A stretch of DNA of 5,673 nt from Candidatus Hydrogenedentota bacterium (GTDB taxonomy: Bacteria; Hydrogenedentota; Hydrogenedentia; Hydrogenedentales; SLHB01): contig SKRY01000058.1 of assembly GCA_007118235.1 (NCBI GenBank), forward strand, positions 1 through 5,673, written 5' to 3'. Positions 1-5,112 of the stretch are shown piece by piece (the stretch's first letter is position 1; the number at the start of each line of letters is the position of its first letter). A program made the translations under genes and the position numbers. The notes beneath the pieces were generated by a model that did no database searches, had not been told where the DNA came from, and worked only from the letters and a program-made list of their open reading frames with translations.

Positions 1-20
1 CATCAAGTAACGCAAACGCG

Positions 21-60
21 CGCCCGGCATCCCGAGGCAAGACGTTGGGGATGCCGGGCG
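21..60. terminator. 13-bp perfect hairpin, possible terminator of an upstream gene
   Basis: Bases 21-33 are the exact reverse complement of bases 48-60 (core GCCCGGCATCCC / GGGATGCCGGGC), with a 14-base loop at 34-47. A TAA stop lies at 8-10, preceded by ATC AAG in frame, which would fit the end of a gene running in from the left, although two codons prove little. After the stem comes ATTTCC, so there is only a three-T tract. It is therefore either a weak intrinsic terminator or a structural or dispersed palindrome. It sits upstream of the carboxypeptidase ribosome binding site and argues against translation starting at 45 or 51, which lie within it. Confidence 0.45.
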
Positions 61-100
61 ATTTCCATACAGCGAGCACGAGCGGGACGAAGAAGCGAAA

Positions 101-106
101 AAGGAG
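101..106 (+). promoter_or_regulatory. Ribosome binding site fixing the carboxypeptidase start
   Basis: The sequence AAGGAG ends 7 bases before the TTG at 114. This is nearly ideal Shine-Dalgarno sequence and spacing. The alternatives, TTG at 45 and ATG at 51, have at best a GAGG at 34-37 and are buried in the 21-60 hairpin. Confidence 0.65.
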
Positions 107-113
107 CGGCGCA

Positions 114-1610
114 TTGGCGAGGGAGAAGCTGGAACAACTCAAGGCGCGGTTGGCGGAAGCAGCGGACATAGACAACGCCGCGTCCCTATTGCAGTGGGAC
201 ATGGAGGTGTACATGCCGCCGAAAGGCGCGGAGGCCCGCGGCATGCAGCTCGCGACGTTGTCCGCCCTGAAGCACCGGCTCTTCACGTCCGCCGAGGTGG
301 GCGATCTGCTGAGCGCGCTTGACGATGCCGGGCTTTCCGAGGACGAGCGCCGTCTTGTGGACGTGACGCGGTACGACTACGATCGCGCGTCGGCATTGCC
401 CGAGGAGTTCGTTCACGAGTTTTCCGAAGCCCAGACCCGCGCCTATCATGCCTGGATCAAGGCCAGGGCGGAGTCGAGCTTCCCCCAGTTTCAGCCGCAT
501 CTCGAAAAGATCGTGGAGCTGAACCAACGCCGCGCGGAATACCACGGTTACGAGGGTTCTCCCTACAACGCCCTGCTCGAAGACTATGAGCGGGGCATGA
601 CCGTCGAACGGCTCACGCCGCTATTCGACGCCGTGGCGCCCGGGCAAAGCGAACTCGTGCGCCAGATCGGGGAATCGTCCGCTCAACCCAACGCGGCCTG
701 GCTCAAGGGCGAATGGGACGAGCAGGCGCAGTGGGACTTCTCAATCCAGATCCTCAAGGACATCGGCTACGACTTCGAGGCGGGCCGGCAAGACAAGTCG
801 GTGCACCCCTTCACCACGAACTTTGACATGCACGATGTCCGGATCACCACGCGGCTCAGCACGGCCAACCCATTCTCCGCCCTCATGGGGTCGCTTCACG
901 AAGGCGGTCACGCCCTCTACGAACAAGGAATCCGCCCCGAAGACCGCCGGACGCCGCTAGCGGGGGGGACGTCGCTGGGCATACACGAATCCCAATCCCG
1001 GCTCTGGGAAAACGTCATCGGCCGAAGCCTGCCCTTCTGGAAACGCTATACGCCGCTCTTCAAGCAGTACTTCCCGGACAACCTCGACGGCGTTGGGCCG
1101 GAAGAAGTGTACGCCGCCGTGAACCGCGTGACGCCGTCGCTCATCCGCGTCGAAGCCGACGAATGCACCTATAACCTGCACATCATCCTTCGCTACCGTC
1201 TCGAACGCGGCCTTATCGAAGGCCGTTTGGCGGTCGAGGATGTGCCGGAAGCCTGGAACGCGTCCATGAACGAATTGCTCGGCGTGGATGTCCCCAATGA
1301 CGCCGAGGGCTGCCTGCAAGACATCCACTGGTCGCACGGCGCCATGGGCTATTTCCCCACCTACGCGCTGGGCAACCTGTACGCCGCGCAACTGCTCCAG
1401 GTGATTGAGCGCGACGTGCCCGGCTTGTGGGAGCAGGTAGAGCAGGGCGCCTTCGCCCCCTTGCTGACGTGGCTGCGCGAGCGCATCCACCAGCATGGCC
1501 GCCGCTACACGCCGGTCGAGCTGATGGAGCGGATCTGCGGCGAACCGCCGGACGCCGAACCCTATTTGAGCTACCTCACCACGAAGTACGGGGCCTTGTA
1601 CGGGCTATAA
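114..1610 (+). CDS. M32 family (Taq-type) metallocarboxypeptidase
   Basis: This is a zinc-type metallocarboxypeptidase of peptidase family M32, which removes C-terminal residues from peptides with broad specificity, probably in the cytosol since no signal peptide is seen. All family motifs are present (numbering from TTG 114): the metal-binding HEGGH at 262-266, HESQSR at 291-296 followed by LWEN, which supplies the third metal ligand region, IRVEADE starting at 344, and LQDIHWS at 401-407 followed by GYFPTY. The N-terminus shows the usual LLQWDMEVYMPP-type segment. The open frame continues upstream to a TTG at 45, but TTG 114 has an AAGGAG at ideal spacing. It gives 498 residues, close to the roughly 500-510 of family members such as B. 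subtilis YpwA and Thermus Taq carboxypeptidase. The extra 23 residues would be low-complexity and Lys/Arg/Ser-rich. A run of seven Gs at 962-968 does not disturb the frame. The gene appears to stand alone, with no partner visible. Family assignment is secure and the physiological substrate is unknown. Confidence 0.95.
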   Translation: MAREKLEQLKARLAEAADIDNAASLLQWDMEVYMPPKGAEARGMQLATLSALKHRLFTSAEVGDLLSALDDAGLSEDERRLVDVTRYDYDRASALPEEFVHEFSEAQTRAYHAWIKARAESSFPQFQPHLEKIVELNQRRAEYHGYEGSPYNALLEDYERGMTVERLTPLFDAVAPGQSELVRQIGESSAQPNAAWLKGEWDEQAQWDFSIQILKDIGYDFEAGRQDKSVHPFTTNFDMHDVRITTRLSTANPFSALMGSLHEGGHALYEQGIRPEDRRTPLAGGTSLGIHESQSRLWENVIGRSLPFWKRYTPLFKQYFPDNLDGVGPEEVYAAVNRVTPSLIRVEADECTYNLHIILRYRLERGLIEGRLAVEDVPEAWNASMNELLGVDVPNDAEGCLQDIHWSHGAMGYFPTYALGNLYAAQLLQVIERDVPGLWEQVEQGAFAPLLTWLRERIHQHGRRYTPVELMERICGEPPDAEPYLSYLTTKYGALYGL

Positions 1611-1629
1611 GCGGTTGCATGAGGAATGT

Positions 1630-1662
1630 GCCGGGTTTTTGGCATCCCCCGGCCCTGCCGGG
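1630..1662. other. Three-part alternative hairpin after the carboxypeptidase gene
   Basis: GCCGGG at 1630-1635, CCCGGC at 1648-1653 and GCCGGG at 1657-1662 lie in a row about 20 bases after the stop. The middle element can pair with either flank, giving a 6-bp stem with a 12-base loop or a 6-bp stem with a 3-base loop. Neither stem is followed by a T-run on the + strand, so a canonical intrinsic terminator is not supported. It may still act as a 3' end structure for the mRNA. Confidence 0.35.
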
Positions 1663-1771
1663 CCGCCCCCTTCCGGAGAGTGAATTGATCTGCTCATACG
1701 GAGGTGCATAGCCTTCCACCGATATGGCTGCTGCGCAGGGAAGAATGGTCTTCTCGGAAGGAGGAAAGGGG

Positions 1772-1816
1772 ATGTTGTTCCTTGGGGCGGCGTTTTCACC
1801 CGGTGATTGGGGGTGA
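1772..1816 (+). CDS. Possible 14-codon leader peptide ORF
   Basis: ATG at 1772 is preceded by AAGGAGG at 1758-1764 with 7 bases between, which is the best Shine-Dalgarno context in the window. The frame encodes MLFLGAAFSPGDWG and stops at TGA 1814-1816. The stop lies within the right arm of the inverted repeat 1796-1801/1811-1816. There is no codon run that would suggest amino-acid attenuation. It lies upstream of the proposed der promoter, so it would be translated only from a transcript starting further left. A chance purine-rich match is the main alternative. Confidence 0.25.
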   Translation: MLFLGAAFSPGDWG

Positions 1817-1842
1817 CTGTCCCAGTGGCTTCAGCGTATACT
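1813..1842 (+). promoter_or_regulatory. Putative sigma70-type promoter for der-plsY
   Basis: The -10 candidate TATACT at 1837-1842 differs from the consensus at one position. A -35 candidate GTGACT at 1813-1818 matches TTGACA at four of six positions with an 18-base spacer. Transcription would begin around 1849, leaving an untranslated leader of about 125 bases before der. The identification rests on sequence match only. Confidence 0.4.
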
Positions 1843-1874
1843 CTGTGGTGTCCCAAAACATCTTCTTTCAGTCC

Positions 1875-1915
1875 TTCGGGATATGCCCGAAATCACTTCT
1901 CGATTTCAACGAAAT
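1875..1915 (+). other. Overlapping small inverted repeats in the der leader
   Basis: TTCGGG/CCCGAA (1875-1880 with 1886-1891, loop of 5), GAAATC/GATTTC (1889-1894 with 1902-1907, loop of 7) and ATTTC/GAAAT (1903-1907 with 1911-1915, loop of 3) share bases and cannot all form together. They lie downstream of the proposed promoter and upstream of the der start. No T-tract or known riboswitch core is recognised. Confidence 0.3.
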
Positions 1916-1976
1916 GGCGAATCGTTTGTCATTCAGAACAGCGGTGTTCACACGCCGTTAGGAACCATTCAAAACC

Positions 1977-3338
1977 GTGACTGCTCGAAAGAAAAAGCTG
2001 CCCCTTGTCGCCGTCTGCGGACGGCCCAATGTGGGCAAGTCCACCTTGTTCAACCGCTTGATTGGCAAGCAACGCGCCATCGTGCATGGGGAGGAGGGGA
2101 TTACCCGCGATCGCACGTATGGCGTGGCGGAGTGGGAGAATCGCACGTTTGCCCTTGTGGATACAGGCGGGGTGGTGGAAGATCCCGTGGACCCTATCAC
2201 CCGGAAGATCCAGGAGCAGGTTCAGGCGGCGTTGGACGAAGCCGACGTCATTCTGTTCGTGGTGGACGCCCAGGGTGAAATCACGCGGACCGACGAGGAA
2301 GTCCGCGATTACCTCCTGCGCTTGGGCAAGCCGGTGGTGCTGGCGGCCAACAAACTCGACAACCCCAATTTGGAAATGCACGCCGTCGAATTCTACAGCC
2401 TTGGGTTGGGGGAGCCTTTCCCTGTATCCTCCACGCATGGGATCGGCATTGGAGATTTGATGGACGCCGTGCTGGCGCATTTGCCCAAGGCGCCGCAAAC
2501 GCCGTCTGAAGATGAGGCGGAACAGGAGCTTCCCGGCCGGACCCGCGTCGCCATCGTGGGTAAGCCCAACACGGGCAAGTCCAGCTTCATCAACGCCATT
2601 CTGAACGAAGAGCGCACCATCGTCACCGAGGTTCCCGGCACGACCCGGGACGCCATCGACGTGGAGTTCCATTGGAAGGGCAAGGACTACCTTCTCATCG
2701 ACACGGCGGGTCTGCGGCGCAAGGCGGGCATTCACAAAGACGTCGAACGGTTTAGCGTGAGCCGATCCCTGCGGGCGGTCCGCCGGGCCGACGTCTGTCT
2801 ATTGATGATGGACGCCACGGAGGGCATCACGGAGCAGGACAAGCGTATTCTCGGCTACATACAAGAACAGGGGCGGCCGCATATTCTCGTGTGGACGAAG
2901 TGGGACCTCGTCGACGACAAGGAAACGCGCTTCAAGGAGTTGAAGGAAGAGCTGGGGTACAAGGCGCCCTACCTCAAGGATGTTCCCTCCCTCACCATCT
3001 CCAACCTCACGCGGCAGCGATTATTCACCGTCTTTGAGTACGTGGACCGGGTGGCGGAAGCCTCGGAGTTCCGCGTGAGCACGGGTGAATTGAACCGGCT
3101 GGTGCAAGAACTGCGGCGGAAAGCGCCCAGCGCAGCCATGTATGACAGGCATCAGGCGAAGATTCGTTACGCCACCCAAGCCAGCGTGAAGCCCACGGTC
3201 TTCGTCTTCTTTGTGAATCAGAAGAGGCTGTTCCACTTCAGTTATCTGCGGTTCATCGAGAACCAGCTCCGGGAACGCTACAACTTCGCGGGAGTCCCCA
3301 TTCGGATTGAACTCCGGGAAGGGGAACCGAAGTCATGA
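1977..3338 (+). CDS. der: Ribosome-assembly GTPase Der (EngA)
   Basis: Der is an essential GTPase with two tandem G domains and a C-terminal KH-like domain. It binds the 50S subunit and drives late steps of large-subunit assembly in the cytoplasm. The first G domain shows GRPNVGKS at 15-22, TRDR at 43-46, DTGG at 62-65, NKLD at 125-128 and the SSTHG G5-like motif at 151-155. An acidic linker (about 176-186) leads to the second domain, with GKPNTGKS at 195-202, PGTTRD at 220-225, DTAG at 242-245 and TKWD at 307-310. The KH-like domain fills about 350-453. At 453 residues it lies between B. subtilis (436) and E. coli (490). The start is GTG 1977: an in-frame TAG at 1959-1961 excludes anything further upstream and no other start precedes the P-loop. 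The ribosome binding site is poor, with AGGA at 1960-1963, 13 bases away. The second G4 motif has Thr where Asn is usual. The stop overlaps the plsY start, indicating one operon. Confidence 0.98.
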   Translation: MTARKKKLPLVAVCGRPNVGKSTLFNRLIGKQRAIVHGEEGITRDRTYGVAEWENRTFALVDTGGVVEDPVDPITRKIQEQVQAALDEADVILFVVDAQGEITRTDEEVRDYLLRLGKPVVLAANKLDNPNLEMHAVEFYSLGLGEPFPVSSTHGIGIGDLMDAVLAHLPKAPQTPSEDEAEQELPGRTRVAIVGKPNTGKSSFINAILNEERTIVTEVPGTTRDAIDVEFHWKGKDYLLIDTAGLRRKAGIHKDVERFSVSRSLRAVRRADVCLLMMDATEGITEQDKRILGYIQEQGRPHILVWTKWDLVDDKETRFKELKEELGYKAPYLKDVPSLTISNLTRQRLFTVFEYVDRVAEASEFRVSTGELNRLVQELRRKAPSAAMYDRHQAKIRYATQASVKPTVFVFFVNQKRLFHFSYLRFIENQLRERYNFAGVPIRIELREGEPKS

Positions 3339-3958
3339 TGGACGCTCCCGAAATGTTTGTGACCGCCGCGGTCATTGTCCTGTCCTACGTGCTGGGGTCC
3401 ATCCCCACCGGCCTGTGGATGGGCAAGGCGTGGCGCGGCGTCGACATCCGTGAGCATGGCAGCCAGAACATCGGCGCCACGAACACGTTGCGCGTGCTGG
3501 GGAAGAAGTTCGGCGCGCTGGCCTTGGCGGGGGATGTCCTCAAAGGCGCGATCGCCGTGTTGGTCATGGGGGAACTGAGCGCCTGGCCGCACGCGCCCTT
3601 GGCCTGCGGAGCCGCCGCCATCGCCGGACACACGTGGTCGATTTTCCTCCGGTTCCGCGGGGGTAAGGGCGTGGCGACGAGCGCGGGCGTATTGCTCGCG
3701 TTGATTCCCGTTTCAACCGTCGCGGGCCTGGCGGTGTTCGCGCTGGTGACTTGCGTCAGCCGCATGGTCAGCGCGGGCAGCATAATTGCGGCCGCCGTCA
3801 TCGGTGCGCTCGTTCTGATTCTGGAGCGTGATCCCCTAACCCACCTCGAACACGATCCCGTCATCCGCGGCGTGGTCCTTCTCATGGTGGCGGTGGTCAT
3901 CATCCGCCACCGCACCAACATCCAACGCATCATGCGCGGCGAAGAGCACAGGTTCTAG
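3335..3958 (+). CDS. plsY: Acyl-phosphate:glycerol-3-phosphate acyltransferase PlsY
   Basis: PlsY is an integral inner-membrane enzyme that transfers the acyl chain from acyl-phosphate (made by PlsX) to the sn-1 position of glycerol-3-phosphate, giving lysophosphatidic acid for phospholipid synthesis. Visible motifs are YVLGSIPTG at 18-26, the first catalytic loop GSQNIGATN at 42-50 with its conserved Ser43 and Arg53, GDVLKG at 66-71, the glycine-rich FRGGKGVAT at 107-115 and RHRTNI at 191-196 near the end. Hydrophobic segments alternate with these loops along the whole 207 residues, as expected for this small multi-span family. Gln44 stands where Gly is common (GSGN). ATG 3335 overlaps the der stop as ATGA; ATG 3338 directly after it is an alternative start one codon later. 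A GGGAAGGGG at 3316-3324, inside der, can serve as ribosome binding site, so translational coupling is likely. In many bacteria gpsA follows, but here it does not. Confidence 0.97.
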   Translation: MMDAPEMFVTAAVIVLSYVLGSIPTGLWMGKAWRGVDIREHGSQNIGATNTLRVLGKKFGALALAGDVLKGAIAVLVMGELSAWPHAPLACGAAAIAGHTWSIFLRFRGGKGVATSAGVLLALIPVSTVAGLAVFALVTCVSRMVSAGSIIAAAVIGALVLILERDPLTHLEHDPVIRGVVLLMVAVVIIRHRTNIQRIMRGEEHRF

Positions 3959-4165
3959 TACGGAGGCAGAAACCGCGCCTACGAGGGTGTACTTTAGGCA
4001 TGAGACCTGCGTCGCTCGGTCTTCGCACAACGGGTTTTGGCCGCGCGTATTGAAGACGGCCAAGGAACGGCGATTTCCCGGGTGACTGAACTGTTGTGAT
4101 CCACTATGCGCCCTCTCCCTCGGGGTGACCCGCCGGGCGTGTGCGCTCTGACGGCGCGAGGTCCC
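3959..4165. other. Convergent intergenic region between plsY and the GNAT gene
   Basis: This 207-base gap lies between two gene ends pointing at each other, where transcription termination would be expected. It holds a 7-bp hairpin (see 4037-4063), an AGTAC/GTACT inverted repeat at 3957-3961 and 3989-3993 enclosing AGGC/GCCT (3964-3967 with 3977-3980), and no gene that I can support. No stem in it is followed by a T-run on either strand. Confidence 0.5.
4037..4063. terminator. Hairpin at the convergent junction, weak terminator candidate
   Basis: TTGGCCG at 4037-4043 pairs exactly with CGGCCAA at 4057-4063 around a 13-base loop, and two T-G pairs can extend it outward. The + strand continues with GGAACGG and the minus strand with AAAACCCG, so neither reading gives a U-tract. 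Position between convergent genes is the main support. Confidence 0.3.
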
Positions 4166-5020
4166 TTAGCCCCATTCGAAAGCCACGGCGGCGCGAACTT
4201 CGGGGCGGCTCATGACAGCCCTGGGGGTATCCAACGTCATACGGGTCAGCTCCCGCTGGATTTCCAAGCCTCGTTCGCCGAGCAATGCCGATCCACACTC
4301 CCGCCGCAACGCATCCACGAGCACGGGCCGCCCCTCTAGTCGGCGGGCCGCCCCGTCGAGCAACGCGGCGAATCCCTCCTCCGTTTCGGCGAGCGCGGGC
4401 CCCAGATGCCAAAAGCGCCGGCCAGGCCGCAGGAACGCGAAACCGCGCAGTCCCTTCTCCCGGCTTGGTAGCGCCAAGGCTTGGACGTCTTCCTCCCGGA
4501 ACAAGTGGCGCAGCAAAGGGCCACGCTCGTGTTCCGCCCACGCACGGTCAAGGGCCGCCGCCTGTTCCAAACCAGCCTCGTCCAAGGGTTGGACTCCGCC
4601 GCCGTGGCCCTGATCCTCCAGTTGCCCGGCCCAGCGGTCAATGGGTTCCACGTCGTGAAACCCGTTGCGGATATAGAGCCTCCGTCCTTGATCGGTGGCG
4701 TCGAGCCCGATGACCTCGTACTTTTTCTGGCGGGCTTCCTGAATAAGGGTCTCGAGAATGTGCTTGCCAATGCCTTGCCCGCGGAAGGGCGGGTCCACGA
4801 TGACCATCCCAATCCACGCGAGCCCCTGACCAAAGACCGCCAAAGCGCCTGTACCGGCCACGCGGCCGTCGCTCCGGAACACAAAGCAGGTGTCCGGGTT
4901 GAGGTTCAGCAAGCGCTCCCAATCGGTTTCCGTTTGGTTCCAGCCCGCGGCTTCGCTCAGCCGCGTGGCCTCGGGAATGTCGCTCCGTTGTAGCAAAGAC
5001 GCCGTCAACGCTTCGTGCAT
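4166..5020 (-). CDS. GNAT family N-acetyltransferase with a second C-terminal domain
   Basis: This is a 284-residue acetyl-CoA-dependent N-acetyltransferase of the GNAT superfamily. The N-terminal half carries the full GNAT core: an AAGWNQTETDW segment at 24-34, strands leading to WIGMVIVDP at 69-77, the acetyl-CoA pyrophosphate-binding motif RGQGIG at 80-85, and LDATDQGRRLYIRNGF at 106-121. The AGWNQT..DW signature and the extra region from about 140 to 284 match the group in which a GNAT domain is followed by a degenerate second acetyltransferase-like domain, as in YitH-type proteins (Acetyltransf_18). The acceptor is unknown and the protein is probably cytosolic. ATG 5018-5020 (minus strand) is preceded by GAGG with 4-5 bases between, so the ribosome binding site is slightly close. 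A three-codon ORF (MNK, minus strand 5038-5027) ends in that ribosome binding site region. The gene lies 92 bases downstream of the ABC ATPase on the same strand. It could share that transcript, but the gap gives no proof of a functional link. Confidence 0.92.
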   Translation of the reverse strand: MHEALTASLLQRSDIPEATRLSEAAGWNQTETDWERLLNLNPDTCFVFRSDGRVAGTGALAVFGQGLAWIGMVIVDPPFRGQGIGKHILETLIQEARQKKYEVIGLDATDQGRRLYIRNGFHDVEPIDRWAGQLEDQGHGGGVQPLDEAGLEQAAALDRAWAEHERGPLLRHLFREEDVQALALPSREKGLRGFAFLRPGRRFWHLGPALAETEEGFAALLDGAARRLEGRPVLVDALRRECGSALLGERGLEIQRELTRMTLDTPRAVMSRPEVRAAVAFEWG

Positions 5021-5051
5021 GGTCCCTCACTTGTTCATGGCTCGTTCCCTT

Positions 5052-5084
5052 GGGCGGGATCTCTACCCCTGTGCAGGGCCGCCC
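5052..5084 (-). other. Bulged hairpin between the ABC ATPase and GNAT genes
   Basis: GGGCGG at 5052-5057 pairs with CCGCCC at 5079-5084. Directly inside the right arm, CCCT (5067-5070) pairs with AGGG (5075-5078) around a GTGC loop, leaving a 9-base bulge on one side. On the minus strand it is followed by AAGGGAACG, so there is no U-tract. It may be a Rho-type or processing structure, or chance in GC-rich DNA. Confidence 0.3.
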
Positions 5085-5112
5085 TATCCGTAAGTCTAAG
5101 CTGGATGCTCTA

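Larger units (their letters stand above)
1611..1976. other. 366-base intergenic region upstream of der
   Basis: I find no gene with homology in either strand here. The weak frames at 1704-1961 (+) and 1605-1856 (-) lack ribosome binding sites and family resemblance. What is visible is the alternative hairpin at 1630-1662; a 7-bp hairpin at 1738-1755 (arms GGGAAGA / TCTTCTC, one G-T pair); a purine-rich stretch with a perfect Shine-Dalgarno at 1758-1764 leading a 14-codon ORF; an inverted repeat TCACCC/GGGTGA at 1796-1801 and 1811-1816; a promoter-like pair at 1813-1842; and small overlapping inverted repeats at 1875-1915. The length and structure suggest it holds the regulatory leader of the der-plsY unit. 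An unrecognised small RNA is possible but unproven. Confidence 0.6.

Noticed and set aside
957..1496. 179-codon open frame antisense to the carboxypeptidase
   Set aside because: Shadow of a well-conserved M32 gene; composition matches an antisense reading and there is no family resemblance.
1751..1775. Resemblance of the GGAAGGAGG stretch to the conserved SRP RNA apical region
   Set aside because: Only a few bases match and the flanking SRP RNA stem and loop sequences are absent.
1605..1856. 83-codon minus-strand ORF in the intergenic region
   Set aside because: TTG start without a ribosome binding site, no recognisable motifs, and it overlaps the end of the carboxypeptidase gene.
1704..1961. 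85-codon + strand ORF in the intergenic region
   Set aside because: GTG start within a GGAGG with no proper spacing, no family resemblance, and a frame crossing the proposed promoter.
1929..2735. 268-codon open frame antisense to der
   Set aside because: It mirrors the codon structure of der in GC-rich DNA, shows no recognisable domain and has no ribosome binding site; der itself is unambiguous.
3385..3933. 182-codon open frame antisense to plsY
   Set aside because: Met, Thr and Arg-rich low-complexity translation typical of an antisense frame over a membrane protein gene.
4104..4541. 145-codon minus-strand frame and the + strand frames over the GNAT gene
   Set aside because: Arg/Pro/Gly-rich shadows of the GNAT reading frame.
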